DNA from: Micromonospora_G sp044901685
GTDB lineage: Bacteria; Actinomycetota; Actinomycetes; Mycobacteriales; Micromonosporaceae
DNA length: 64,000 nucleotides
Assembly (NCBI RefSeq): GCF_044901685.1
Contig: NZ_JBJDPS010000019.1
Location: 54,879-118,878, forward strand
Direction of reading: 5' to 3'
Shown here piece after piece: positions 33,488-42,252 of this stretch. Within the stretch, counting starts at the first letter, position 1. Each line of letters opens with the position of its first letter. The position numbers and the translations under genes were made by a program. A model generated the notes under the pieces. The model was not told the DNA's origin, made no database searches, and was given only the letters and a program-made list of their open reading frames with translations.

Positions 33488-34830
33488 CACGACACCGCCC
33501 CGGTGAACTGTTCCTCCTCGGTCGACCCGCGCAGCGCGACGGTGTCGCTGGTCGGGTTGATGATCGTGCTGACCAGGTCGAAGTAGCCGGTGCCGACCTC
33601 GCGCTGGTGCCGGGTGGCGGTGTAGCCGGTGGCCTCGGCGGCGAACTCCCGCTCCTGCAACTCGACGTAGGCCGGCATGCCGCTGGCGGCGTACCCGTGG
33701 GCCAGGTCGAACATCGAGTGGTTGAGCGCGTGGAACCCGGCCAGGGTGATGAACTGGAACCTGTACCCCATGTGGCCCAGCTCGCGCTGGAACTTGGCGA
33801 TGGTCGCGTCGTCGAGGTGCTTGCGCCAGTTGAACGACGGCGAGCAGTTGTAGGCCAGCAACTGGTCCGGGTACTCGGCCTTGATCGCCTCGGCGAACCG
33901 GCGGGCCACGTCCAGGTCCGGGGTGGAGGTCTCCATCCAGAGCAGTTCCGCGTACGGCGCGTACGCCAGGCCCCGGGCGACGCACGCGTCCATCCCCGGT
34001 CGCACCCGGTAGAAACCCTCGGCGGTCCGTTCGCCGGTGACGAACTCCCGGTCCCGCTCGTCCACGTCGGTGGTGATCAGGGTCGCCGCGTCCGCGTCGG
34101 TACGGGCCATGATGAGCGTCGGCACGTCGGCGACGTCGGCGGCGAGCCGGGCGGCGTTCAGCGTACGGATGTGCTGGCCGGTCGGGATCAGCACCTTGCC
34201 GCCCAGGTGGCCGCACTTCTTCTCGGAGGCGAGTTGGTCCTCCCAGTGCACCGCCGCCGCGCCGGCCGCGATCATCGCGCTCATCAGCTCGAACGCGTTG
34301 AGTACGCCGCCGAAGCCGGCCTCGGCGTCGGCGACGATCGGCACCAGCCAGTCGGTCGGGCCGCCGGTGCCGCCCTCGGCGTGCCGGATCCGGTCGGCGC
34401 GCAGCAGCGCGTTGTTGATCCGACGGACCACGGCCGGCACCGAGTTCGCCGGGTAGAGGCTCTGGTCCGGGTAGGTCTGACCGGCCAGGTTGGCGTCGGC
34501 GGCGACCTGCCAGCCGGAGAGGTAGATGGCCTTCAGGCCGGCGTTGACCTGCTGCACCGCCTGGTTGCCGGTCAACGCGCCGAGTGCGGGCACAAAGTCC
34601 TCGCTGTGCAGCGACTCCCAGAGCCGTTGCGCCCCGCGTCGGGCCAGGGTCTGTTCCTCCACCACGCTGCCGCGCAGCCGCAGCACGTCCCGCGCCGAGT
34701 ACGTCCGCCGGATGTCGCGCCAGCGCGGGTCCCGCTCCCACCGCCGGGTCAGTTCGGCGGCGGCTGTGAGGGCTCCCGCCGGTACCCCGTCGGTCGTACC
34801 CGTCGTCTCCGGTCCCGTGAATGCGTCCAT
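33487..34830 (-). CDS. aceA: Isocitrate lyase
   Basis: A 447-residue enzyme splitting isocitrate to succinate and glyoxylate. The active-site loop EKKCGHLGGK (catalytic Cys) is at about residue 200. Other landmarks are TGNQAVQQVNAGLKAIYLSGWQ, PIVADAEAGFGG (metal-binding Asp), LIMARTDADAA and a NCSPSFNWRKHL segment. I start it at the ATG at 34830, which has GGAAGG and GAGGG upstream; the open frame extends 23 codons further. It is the first gene of the aceA-aceB operon. A TTTGCCAA box at 34875-34882 lies in its leader. Confidence 0.96.
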   Translation of the reverse strand: MDAFTGPETTGTTDGVPAGALTAAAELTRRWERDPRWRDIRRTYSARDVLRLRGSVVEEQTLARRGAQRLWESLHSEDFVPALGALTGNQAVQQVNAGLKAIYLSGWQVAADANLAGQTYPDQSLYPANSVPAVVRRINNALLRADRIRHAEGGTGGPTDWLVPIVADAEAGFGGVLNAFELMSAMIAAGAAAVHWEDQLASEKKCGHLGGKVLIPTGQHIRTLNAARLAADVADVPTLIMARTDADAATLITTDVDERDREFVTGERTAEGFYRVRPGMDACVARGLAYAPYAELLWMETSTPDLDVARRFAEAIKAEYPDQLLAYNCSPSFNWRKHLDDATIAKFQRELGHMGYRFQFITLAGFHALNHSMFDLAHGYAASGMPAYVELQEREFAAEATGYTATRHQREVGTGYFDLVSTIINPTSDTVALRGSTEEEQFTGAVS

Positions 34831-34874
34831 CGCCCTCGTCCTTCCGATCCGTCGTCGTTCGGTCCGGCCCGCCT

Positions 34875-34882
34875 TTTGCCAA
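34875..34882. promoter_or_regulatory. RamB-type box in the aceA leader
   Basis: TTTGCCAA, the same word as the inverted box at 35018-35025. It lies 45 bp upstream of the aceA start. Confidence 0.45.
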
Positions 34883-34973
34883 CCACGTGTCTTGCGCACT
34901 TGACGTGGCGGGCCCTGTCAACCGACCGTGACATAGGTGAAAGCGCTGGTCGATGGCCGCAAGGAGCCAACAG

Positions 34974-35025
34974 TTGCGAATCTTTGCCACCGATTTGCAA
35001 ATGTTGCGAAGACAGCATTGGCAAA
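34974..35025. promoter_or_regulatory. Cluster of five phased TTGCRAA-type boxes (RamB operators)
   Basis: Plus-strand copies: TTGCGAA 34974, TTGCCAC 34984, TTGCAAA 34995 and TTGCGAA 35004, with steps of 10, 11 and 9 bp, so they lie on one face of the helix. An inverted TTTGCCAA is seen as TTGGCAAA at 35018-35025. The known corynebacterial RamB site has a TTTGC core followed by A-rich sequence. The cluster lies between the divergent aceA and regulator genes. Confidence 0.68.
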
Positions 35026-35058
35026 CTGGCGGCTCAGTACGCGGGAGGGGAGACGCCG

Positions 35059-36480
35059 ATGCGCAAGAGTGTGGCGGGTGCGCGGCTGCGCAGGCTGCGC
35101 GAGGAGCGCCGGATGACCCAGGCGGCCTTCGCCCGGATGCTCGGCATCTCGCCGAGCTACCTCAACCAGATCGAGCACGGGTCCCGGCCGCTGACCGTGC
35201 CGGTCCTGCTCAGCATCAGCGAGTCGCTCGGCGTCGACGCGGCCTTCTTCGCCACCCACGACACCGCCCGGCTCACCGCCGAGATCCGGGAGGTCTCCTC
35301 CGACGACACGCTGCGCATCGACATCCCGGTGGAGGAGGCGGCCGAGCTGGCCCAGCGGCTCCCACACACCGCCCACGCGCTGGTCACCATGCACCGCCGC
35401 TACCGGCAGCTCGCCGACCGGTTGGCCGCGCTCACCGGGGACCGCGAGCACGAGTCGGGTGAGCTGGAGCCGGGTCCGCACGAGGAGATCCGGGAGTACT
35501 TCTACCAGCGGAACAACTACATCGCCGAGCTCGACGAGGCGGCCGAACGGCTCGCCTCCGTGATCGGCATCCGGCCCGGGGACATGCGTCCGGTGCTGAC
35601 CCAACGGCTCGGCGTACACGGCATCCGGGTCCGGGTCGGCGAGCCCGGTTCCGAGGAGGCCGAGGAACTGCACCGGTACGACCCGAGGACCCAGTTGCTG
35701 CGGCTCTCCGGTTATCTGCGCCCGGGGCAGTTGGCGATCAGGATGGCCACCCAGCTCGCCTTCGCGGAGGTGGGGGAGACCCTCAACGACCTGGTGGAGG
35801 CGGCGGAGCTGAGCAGCCCGGAGTCGGAGACGCTGGCCCGGATCGGGCTGGCCAAGTACTTCGCCGCCGCGCTGATCCTGCCGTACCAGGACTTCCACGC
35901 CAACGCCGAGGAGTTCCGGTACGACCTGGACCGGCTCGCCACCCACTACGGCGTGGGCTACGAGATCGTCTGTCACCGGGTGAGCACCCTGCAACGGCCC
36001 CGGGCGCGCGGGGTGGCGTTCTCGTTCATCCGGGTCGACCGGGCCGGCAACATGTCGAAGCGCCAGTCGGCCACCGGCTTCCACTTCTCCCGTACCGGGG
36101 GCACCTGCCCGCTCTGGAACGTCTACGAGGCGTTTGCCGCACCCGGCCGGATCCTGACCCAGATCGCGGCGATGCCCGACGGTCGGCGCTACTTCTGGAT
36201 CGCCCGTACGGTCACCCGGGCACCGGGTCGCTACGGCCGTCCCGGCAAGTCGTTCGCCATCGGCCTCGGCTGCGACCTGCGCCAGGCCGGTCGGCTGGTC
36301 TACTCGACCGGGCTCGACCTCGACGACGCCGACGCGGCGGTCCCGATCGGCATCGGGTGCAAGGTCTGCGAGCGGAGCAACTGCCCGCAGCGCGCGTTCC
36401 CGCAGATCGGCCGGGGGCTTTCCATCGACGAGAACCACAGCACCTTCGCGCCGTACCCGGTCGCCGAACCGGATCGGTGA
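35059..36480 (+). CDS. ramB: RamB-like regulator of the glyoxylate shunt (XRE + short-chain fatty acyl domain)
   Basis: A 473-residue regulator. The XRE helix-turn-helix is at 5-60 (LRRLREERRMTQAAFARMLG, then SPSYLNQIEHG). The middle region (about 160-300) resembles the IrrE/ImmA-type domain but lacks an HExxH motif. The C-terminal part matches the ScfR/DUF2083 ligand domain, including TGGTCPLWNVYEAF and the cysteine cluster GCKVCERSNCPQR, typical of RamB. RamB in corynebacteria represses and MsRamB-like proteins tune aceA and aceB in response to acetate. GGGAGGGGAG precedes the ATG. Its divergent position to aceAB and the box cluster support direct control. Confidence 0.87.
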   Translation: MRKSVAGARLRRLREERRMTQAAFARMLGISPSYLNQIEHGSRPLTVPVLLSISESLGVDAAFFATHDTARLTAEIREVSSDDTLRIDIPVEEAAELAQRLPHTAHALVTMHRRYRQLADRLAALTGDREHESGELEPGPHEEIREYFYQRNNYIAELDEAAERLASVIGIRPGDMRPVLTQRLGVHGIRVRVGEPGSEEAEELHRYDPRTQLLRLSGYLRPGQLAIRMATQLAFAEVGETLNDLVEAAELSSPESETLARIGLAKYFAAALILPYQDFHANAEEFRYDLDRLATHYGVGYEIVCHRVSTLQRPRARGVAFSFIRVDRAGNMSKRQSATGFHFSRTGGTCPLWNVYEAFAAPGRILTQIAAMPDGRRYFWIARTVTRAPGRYGRPGKSFAIGLGCDLRQAGRLVYSTGLDLDDADAAVPIGIGCKVCERSNCPQRAFPQIGRGLSIDENHSTFAPYPVAEPDR

Positions 36481-36582
36481 ACCGCTGTTCATCTACCCGA
36501 GATCAATGATCGCCTATCTCGTTCATGATCGCTCTGTCAGTCTGTGGCCCGCCGACGCAGAACTCGACAGAGGAGACACCGA

Positions 36583-37368
36583 ATGCGCAGACGTCTGCTG
36601 ACCGTGCTTGGTGCCGGACTGCTGCTGGCGGCCAGCGTGCTGGTGCCGGCGGCACCCGCGATGGCCGCGCCCACCTTCAAGGTCCCGTTCCCGTGCGGGC
36701 AGTCGTGGTCTGGCCAGACCCGCACCGACCACAGCCCGGCGCCCGCGATCGACTTCAACCGTACGAACGACGACGGCGACCCGGTGGTGGCGAGCGCGCC
36801 CGGCACGGTCGACGTGGCGACGAACCTCGGCAACACCAGCTACGGCCGCTACCTCCGGATCAACCACGGTGGCGGTCACACCACCTACTACGCGCACCTG
36901 AGCGGCTTCGCCACCGGCATCGGCGTCGGGTCGACCGTCGGGTACGGCACGGTGATCGGCTACGTCGGCAGCACCGGCGGTTCGACCGGTCCGCACCTGC
37001 ACTACGAGCAGCGGCTGAACGGGTCCTACGCCCAGGTCCGGTTCAACGGCACGCTCGCCCTCTACTACGGCACCAAGACCTACACCAGTGACAACGCCTG
37101 CGGTGGTGGCGGCACCGGCAGCGGCACGGTGAACACCTCCGGCATCGACCTCAACGTCCGCTCCGGCCCCGGGACCGGTTACGGCGTGGTGGGTTCGGTC
37201 GCCGACGGTGCCCGGGTGACCATCCAGTGCCAGACCACCGGCACCACGGTCACCGGCACGTACGGCACCAGCAACATCTGGGACCGGATCGGCGCCGGTC
37301 GGTTCATCTCGGACACGTACGTGCTGACCGGCTACGACGGCTACATTCCCGGCGTACCCCGCTGTTGA
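36583..37368 (+). CDS. Secreted M23 metallopeptidase with SH3 domain
   Basis: A 261-residue exported cell-wall hydrolase or binding protein. Residues 1-27 are a Sec signal ending APAMAA. The M23 (LytM) domain at about 28-165 has the zinc ligands His and Asp in TRTDHSPAPAIDFN and the HxH pair in TGPHLHYEQRL, so it should be active as a peptidoglycan or glycine-peptide endopeptidase. A bacterial SH3 domain occupies about 180-261 (GIDLNVRSGPGTGYGVVGSV). Two Cys near 34 and 182 could pair. The ATG is preceded by AGGAGA. A bidirectional hairpin separates it from corA. Confidence 0.88.
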   Translation: MRRRLLTVLGAGLLLAASVLVPAAPAMAAPTFKVPFPCGQSWSGQTRTDHSPAPAIDFNRTNDDGDPVVASAPGTVDVATNLGNTSYGRYLRINHGGGHTTYYAHLSGFATGIGVGSTVGYGTVIGYVGSTGGSTGPHLHYEQRLNGSYAQVRFNGTLALYYGTKTYTSDNACGGGGTGSGTVNTSGIDLNVRSGPGTGYGVVGSVADGARVTIQCQTTGTTVTGTYGTSNIWDRIGAGRFISDTYVLTGYDGYIPGVPRC

Positions 37369-37377
37369 TCCTGGTCC

Positions 37378-37423
37378 CGGTGACACCGCGGCCGTCTCCT
37401 CCACGGCGGGCGCGGTGTCACCG
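37378..37423. terminator. Bidirectional double-stem hairpin between M23 peptidase and CorA genes
   Basis: Outer arms 37378-37390 and 37411-37423 (13 bp, perfect), with a second 5-bp stem GCCGT/ACGGC inside. It lies between two convergent stop codons. Confidence 0.78.
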
Positions 37424-37438
37424 CCACGGGTCGCCGGG

Positions 37439-38587
37439 TCAGAGCCAGTCGCGGCGCTTGAACACCAGGTAGAGACAGGTGCAGACGAGCGCCATCAGGG
37501 CCAGCGCGAACGGGTAGCCGAAGCTCCAGTGCAGTTCCGGGATGTGGTCGAAGTTCATCCCGTAGATGGTGCCGATCAGCGTCGGCGCGAACAGGATCGC
37601 GGCCCAGGCGGAGATCTTCTTGACCTCCTCGTTCTGCGTGTAGCTCGCCTCGGTCAGCCGCTTGACCTCCTCGTTCTGTGCCTGCGAGACCAGCGTGGCG
37701 TTGAGCGTACGGATGTCGGTGAGGATCTGCCGGAACCCGTCCACCCGTTCGGCGGCGGTGGTCGCGTGGTCGGCCACGTCGCCCAGGTAACGCTGGAGCT
37801 CCTCGTCGGTGCCGTGCTTGCTGAAGCCGGCACTCAACCCGCGCAGGATGTCCAGCAGCGGACGGGAGGCCCGCTGGAACTCGATCACCTCGCGGGAGAG
37901 TTCGTAGATCCGCCGGGTCACCTTCGGGTCCCCGCCGAACACCTCGGTCTCGATCTCGTCGATGTCGTGCTGGAGTCCGGCGACCACGGGGGCGTACCCG
38001 TCCACCACCGCGTCCAGGATCGCGTACAGCACCGCCTCCGGGCCACGGCGCAGCAGGTCGGGGTCGCCCTCCATCCGGCGTCGTACCGCGCCCATGTCCG
38101 GCGCCTCGCCGTGCCGGACGGTGAGGACGAAGTTCGGACCGACGAAGACGTGCAGTTCGCCGAAGTCGACCTGTTCGAGGTCGTCGAGGTAGCGGGCGGC
38201 CCGGAGCACCACGAACAGGGTCTCGCCGTAGCGTTCGAGCTTGGGGCGCTGGTGCGCGACCACCGCGTCCTCCACCGCCAACTCGTGCAGCGAGAACTCC
38301 TCGGCCACCGCCATGAGCTGGCTCTCCGCCGGTCGGTAGAGCCCGATCCAGGCCATCGTGCCGGGCTGCTCCGGCAGCCGCCGGCAGATCCCGGACACAC
38401 TGTCGGGGCTGGCTACCCGGTGCCCGTCCCGGTAGATGCCGGAGGTGACCACGCTCTGCTCGACCGGCGCGGGCTCCGGCGTGGCCCGTGGGTCCATCGA
38501 CAGCTCGGGGGGCTGGCGGTAGCGCTCGCCGGACCGGCGTCGGCCACGCTTGGCCGGTCGCCGTGACCGTGACCGCCAGTCGGACAT
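37439..38587 (-). CDS. corA: CorA-family magnesium/cobalt transporter
   Basis: A 382-residue channel subunit. The long N-terminal cytoplasmic domain begins with an Arg-rich stretch; the stalk helix leads to two membrane segments near the C-terminus with the selectivity motif YGMNFDHIPEL between them. The stalk contains QNEEVK twice, 14 residues apart (18-bp DNA repeats at 37619-37636 and 37661-37678), which keeps the helical heptad register. The ATG at 38587 follows GGAGGG; the frame runs further upstream without coding signal. It is a single gene divergent from the GH20 gene. Confidence 0.93.
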   Translation of the reverse strand: MSDWRSRSRRPAKRGRRRSGERYRQPPELSMDPRATPEPAPVEQSVVTSGIYRDGHRVASPDSVSGICRRLPEQPGTMAWIGLYRPAESQLMAVAEEFSLHELAVEDAVVAHQRPKLERYGETLFVVLRAARYLDDLEQVDFGELHVFVGPNFVLTVRHGEAPDMGAVRRRMEGDPDLLRRGPEAVLYAILDAVVDGYAPVVAGLQHDIDEIETEVFGGDPKVTRRIYELSREVIEFQRASRPLLDILRGLSAGFSKHGTDEELQRYLGDVADHATTAAERVDGFRQILTDIRTLNATLVSQAQNEEVKRLTEASYTQNEEVKKISAWAAILFAPTLIGTIYGMNFDHIPELHWSFGYPFALALMALVCTCLYLVFKRRDWL

Positions 38588-38690
38588 GCCAGACCCTCCG
38601 TCGCCGGGTACGCCACCCTCCGCACCCCACGTTCCCAGAACCGGACGTCCGCCGGACCCGTGCTGGCCAACCCGGCGGCGGGTCACGCAA

Positions 38691-38707
38691 TGTAAGGAGT
38701 CTTTACA
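38691..38707. promoter_or_regulatory. Palindrome TGTAA-N7-TTACA in corA/GH20 intergenic region
   Basis: TGTAAGGAGTCTTTACA has 5-bp perfect arms. It lies 104 bp upstream of the corA start and 163 bp upstream of the GH20 start, so it could serve either gene. It does not match the DasR consensus that often controls hexosaminidases. Confidence 0.4.
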
Positions 38708-38869
38708 GTACGTCGCCCCGGTGCCTATCATTCGGCCAGCGTCATCGACGTTGATCACTCAATCCGCGCTGGTCGACCGCCACCACGCCCGGCCGACCCA
38801 ACCGACCGTGAAGCGGTGGGGGGACCGGGGCCCGGCGGGCGCCGCGCACCCCGACGAGGGAGCGTGACA

Positions 38870-41344
38870 ATGCAGACGTCCGGTCGGTTACCCGGCACCC
38901 GGCACAGGTGGACGCGACGGGGGCGGCGGCGGTTCGGCGGCGCCGTACTCGCCCTGGCGCTCGCGGTCCAGACGATGGTCGCCGCGACACCGGCGCAGGC
39001 GCGGCCCGACGTCGCGCCGGCCGGCACGGCGCCGAGCGGACCGGCCCAGGTCATCCCGGTGCCGGCGCAGCGTGCAGCGGTGCCGGGACAGAGTTTTGTG
39101 GTCGGGCCGAGGACCAGGATCGTGCTGGTGTCCGGTGGCGCTTCGGCCGCGCGCATCGCCGACGGCCTGGCCGCCGTGCTGCGGCCCTCGACCGGTTACC
39201 CGCTGCCGGTGGTCGAGGGCGCCGCTGGGGCCGGGGACATCCTGCTCGGGCTGACCGGAGCCGCCGACCTCGGCGACGAGGGCTACCGGATCGACGTCTC
39301 CGACGCGAACGTACGCCTCGAGGCGGCCGAGCCGGCCGGACTCTTCTACGCGGTGCAGACCCTGCGACAGCTCCTCCCGCCGTGGATCGAGAGCCCGACG
39401 GTCCGGCCCGGTCCGTGGACGGTCGACGGCGTCCGGATCACCGACGTCCCCCGGTACGGCTACCGGGGAACGATGCTCGACATCGCCCGGCACTTCCAGA
39501 CGCCGGCCACCGTGAAGCGCCTGATCGACCACGCCTCGGCGTACAAGCTGAACGTGTTGCACCTGCACGTCAGCGACGACCAGGGTTTCCGGATCGCGAT
39601 CAACGGTCGGCCCGAGCTCACCACCATCGGCGCCCAGTTCTCGATCAACAACGACCCCGGTGGCTACTGGACCCAGGCCGAGTACGTCGACGTGGTCGAG
39701 TACGCGGCGCAACGGTTCATGACCGTGATCCCCGAGGTCGACTCCCCGGGTCACACCAACGCGATCGTGATGTCGTACGCCGGACCGCAGGCGAACCCGG
39801 TCCTGCCCGACGTGAACTGCACGACCCGTACGCCGCCGGTCTGGAACCTCACCGGGGCGGTCGGTTACAGCGCGCTCTGCCCGGAGAGCCCGAACACCTG
39901 GGCGATCATCGGTGACATCACCGAGCAGCTCAGCGCGCTGAGCCCCGGCCCGTACTACCACCTCGGCGGGGACGAGGTCCCGACGTCGACCCTGGCGCAC
40001 GACCGGTTCGTCGACTTCGTCGACCGGGCGGCCCAGATCGTGAAGGCCCAGAACAAGATCGTGATGGGCTGGTCCGAGATCGCCACCGCCAACTTCGACC
40101 GCCCCGACGCCCCGGCGGCGGTGGCCCAGTTCTGGAGCAACGGGAACCCGACCGGGGCGGCCGGGGACACCGCCCGCTTTGCCGTGCAGAAGGGCATGAA
40201 GGTCGTCATGTCCCCGGCCAACCACACCTATCTCGACATGCAGCAGTTCGTCGGCAGCCCGCTCGGGCTGAGCTGGGCCGGTCGGCTCGACGTGTCGCAC
40301 TTCTACAACTGGTCCGCCGGCAGCAGTGACCCGGCGACGTACATCCCGGCGCGGACCACCGGCGGGGTCACGCTCCCCGCGGTGACCGACACCCACATCC
40401 TCGGGGTGGAGGCGCCGATGTGGTCCGAGACGCTGGCCAACCTGCCGGACATCGAGTTCCAGCTCTTCCCCCGGATGCCGGCCACGGCGGAGATCGGCTG
40501 GTCGCCGAGGGAGCACCCGGAGCGCAACCTCGCCTCCTTCGTCGGCCGGCTGGCCGCGCACGGTCCCCGGTGGCAGGCGCGGGGCCACAACTTCTACCCC
40601 TCGCCGCAGGTGCCGTGGCGGGTCGACGTGGCCGCCCCCGACCGCACCACCGCGAACCGTACGGTCGGCGGCGAGGTGGCCTCGGTGGTCGCCCCGGGCA
40701 CCACCGCCGACCAGGTGTCGGCGACCGTCGAATGGGGCGACGGGACCAGTTCGGCGGCGACCCTGACCGGCACCCCGGGCACCAACAGGAGCGTGAACGG
40801 CATCTACTCGGCCGTGGCCGACCACACCTACGCCCGGGACGGCGTCTACCAGGCCACGGTCACCGCCACCCGTCCCGGTGGCGGCACCACGACCGCCCGG
40901 TTCACGGTGGTGGCGAGCAGTTGCACCGCGACGGTGACCGGCGGCCACCGTGGTCCGCTCGTTCTCACCGACGGGGTGACCTGCCTGCCCGGGGCCACCG
41001 TCGCCGGCCCCGTGGTGGTACGTCCGGGCGCCTCGCTGATCGCCACCGGCGCGACCATCCGGGGACCGGTGACCGCCACCGACGGTGTCCTGGTCGAACT
41101 GATCGGCGGAACGGTCAGCGGTCCGGTGAGCATCACCGGCAGCACCGGCGACGTCATCGTCGAGCGGGTGGACGTGAGCGGCCCGGTCGTCCTGCACGGC
41201 AACACCACCGCCCCGGCACCACTGGTCGCCGGCAACACGGTCAACGGCCCGCTCTCCTGCACCGGCAACAGTCCGGCGCCGACCGACAACGGGCTGCGCA
41301 ACACCGTACGCGGGCCCGTCGTCGGGCAGTGCAAGGGACTCTGA
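38870..41344 (+). CDS. Secreted GH20 beta-N-acetylhexosaminidase with PKD-like and GPV-repeat tail
   Basis: An 824-residue exported enzyme releasing terminal N-acetylglucosamine from chitin- or glycan-derived oligosaccharides. Signal peptide about 1-45. A GH20b-type domain (about 70-175) precedes the catalytic barrel (about 180-510) with LHLHVSDDQGFRI and the catalytic Asp-Glu pair in YYHLGGDEVP at about residue 365. A PKD-like domain with VEWGDGTSS follows (about 585-685). The last 130 residues consist of a GPV-containing repeat (AGPVV, RGPVT, SGPVS, SGPVV, NGPLS, RGPVV) spaced 15-25 residues, probably a short beta-helix. Start ATG chosen after GAGGGAG. Confidence 0.9.
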   Translation: MQTSGRLPGTRHRWTRRGRRRFGGAVLALALAVQTMVAATPAQARPDVAPAGTAPSGPAQVIPVPAQRAAVPGQSFVVGPRTRIVLVSGGASAARIADGLAAVLRPSTGYPLPVVEGAAGAGDILLGLTGAADLGDEGYRIDVSDANVRLEAAEPAGLFYAVQTLRQLLPPWIESPTVRPGPWTVDGVRITDVPRYGYRGTMLDIARHFQTPATVKRLIDHASAYKLNVLHLHVSDDQGFRIAINGRPELTTIGAQFSINNDPGGYWTQAEYVDVVEYAAQRFMTVIPEVDSPGHTNAIVMSYAGPQANPVLPDVNCTTRTPPVWNLTGAVGYSALCPESPNTWAIIGDITEQLSALSPGPYYHLGGDEVPTSTLAHDRFVDFVDRAAQIVKAQNKIVMGWSEIATANFDRPDAPAAVAQFWSNGNPTGAAGDTARFAVQKGMKVVMSPANHTYLDMQQFVGSPLGLSWAGRLDVSHFYNWSAGSSDPATYIPARTTGGVTLPAVTDTHILGVEAPMWSETLANLPDIEFQLFPRMPATAEIGWSPREHPERNLASFVGRLAAHGPRWQARGHNFYPSPQVPWRVDVAAPDRTTANRTVGGEVASVVAPGTTADQVSATVEWGDGTSSAATLTGTPGTNRSVNGIYSAVADHTYARDGVYQATVTATRPGGGTTTARFTVVASSCTATVTGGHRGPLVLTDGVTCLPGATVAGPVVVRPGASLIATGATIRGPVTATDGVLVELIGGTVSGPVSITGSTGDVIVERVDVSGPVVLHGNTTAPAPLVAGNTVNGPLSCTGNSPAPTDNGLRNTVRGPVVGQCKGL

Positions 41345-41357
41345 CCAGCATGATTGT

Positions 41358-41393
41358 GGCGGGTTCGGCGGCCGGAAGCCGGTCGAACCCGCC
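41358..41393. terminator. Bidirectional 10-bp hairpin after GH20 gene
   Basis: GGCGGGTTCG at 41358-41367 pairs exactly with CGAACCCGCC at 41384-41393, with a GGCC..GCC inner pairing. It separates convergent genes. Confidence 0.7.
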
Positions 41394-41411
41394 CCGGTCC
41401 TCGACCGGCGG

Positions 41412-42014
41412 TCAGGCGGGGCGGCGCAGCACGGTGACGGCGAAGCCCGCGTCGGCCCGCCACGGGCGCAGGTCCCAGGTGGCGAACCGGTGTTCCACCT
41501 GGAGACCGGCGGCCGACGCGTCCGCGTCGAAGGCTTCCAGCCGGTAGTCCCGGTCGGTACGGAATCCCACCACCACCGCCCCGTCCGGGCGTACGTGCGC
41601 GGCGATCCGACGCAGCACCGCGCCCTCCGTGCCGGGCGCGACGAACACCATCACGTTGCCGGCCACCACGACGGCGTCGAACGGCTCGGTCTGCCCGACG
41701 GCGGGCAGGTCCAGCTCGGCCAGGTCACCGACGAGCAGGGTCAGTTCGGGGTGGTCCACGCCGGCCGCCTCGATCAGCGCGGGGTCGGCGTCGACACCGA
41801 CCACCCGGTGACCGCGCGCGGCGAGTGCGGCCCCGACCCGGCCGGTGCCGCAGCCCGCGTCCAGGATCCGCGAGCCCGGCGCGACCAGCGTGTCCAGCAG
41901 TCGCGCCTCACCCGCGAGGTCTGCGCCGTCGGCCGCCAGTTGACGGAACCGGTCGATGTACCACTGCGAGTGTCCCGGATCGGTATCGGTCACCCAGCGT
42001 GTCGCTTGCCCCAT
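41412..42014 (-). CDS. Class I SAM-dependent methyltransferase
   Basis: A 200-residue methyltransferase. Motif I is ILDAGCGTGRVGAALAARGH, followed by VVGVDADPALI (acidic ribose-binding residue), ELTLLVGDLAELDLP and a motif IV-like FDAVVVAGNVMVFV. It is the short UbiE/Methyltransf_25 type without a recognisable substrate domain, so the target is unknown. The frame is open for 56 more codons upstream, but the ATG at 42014 (MGQATRWVTD) gives the usual N-terminus. No clear ribosome binding site is visible. The upstream 240 bp hold a duplicated leader sequence on the other strand. Confidence 0.85.
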   Translation of the reverse strand: MGQATRWVTDTDPGHSQWYIDRFRQLAADGADLAGEARLLDTLVAPGSRILDAGCGTGRVGAALAARGHRVVGVDADPALIEAAGVDHPELTLLVGDLAELDLPAVGQTEPFDAVVVAGNVMVFVAPGTEGAVLRRIAAHVRPDGAVVVGFRTDRDYRLEAFDADASAAGLQVEHRFATWDLRPWRADAGFAVTVLRRPA

Positions 42015-42072
42015 GTCGTTACCGTAACCGGGTCGTCGGCGCCGGCCGGCGCCGCCCCGAACGTGGGAAGTC

Positions 42073-42180
42073 TTCACGTAAGCCCCCGTCGGTTCGCAGT
42101 TCCACCTACCGTGACGAACGTAAGCCGCGACGGCGTCCGTGGCCCGGTCGCGACGGCACGGGGGAGAAGGAGCGGCGGCC
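42073..42180 (+). promoter_or_regulatory. Orphan copy of the beta-helix-protein leader
   Basis: Aligns with 43820-43926. Shared blocks are TTCAYRTAAGCCC, then exactly 32 bp start-to-start later CCTACSGTGACGA, then GCCGCGAC, GTGGCCC, GGCACG and a GAAGGA ribosome-binding region, followed by ATGTCC at 42181. The short frame after it runs into antisense of the TY-Chap gene, so no intact gene follows. Confidence 0.68.
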
Positions 42181-42252
42181 ATGTCCCGGTGGTGCCCGAC
42201 CGTCTCGGCCGAGTGCCCCGCGCGCCGGCCGGGGATGGGTACGGACGCGCTG

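Noticed and set aside
31862..33586. Long plus-strand open frame opposite aceB
   Set aside because: The other strand encodes an unmistakable malate synthase; the plus-strand frame has no recognisable motif or start signal.
35200..36000. Active ImmA/IrrE metallopeptidase domain in the RamB-like protein
   Set aside because: The HExxH zinc motif is absent; the region is only fold-related.
36481..36582. Possible c-di-AMP (ydaO-type) riboswitch before the M23/SH3 peptidase gene, as is common for actinobacterial wall hydrolases
   Set aside because: The leader is only about 100 nt and I see none of the conserved ydaO core; no supporting structure.
37619..37678. 18-bp direct repeat inside corA as a recent duplication
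   Set aside because: The repeated QNEEVK lies in the stalk helix with 14-residue spacing that I recall from other actinobacterial CorA proteins, so it is probably ancestral.
38691..38707. A DasR operator controlling the GH20 gene
   Set aside because: The palindrome TGTAA-N7-TTACA does not resemble the DasR consensus TGGTCTAGACCA; kept only as an unassigned operator.
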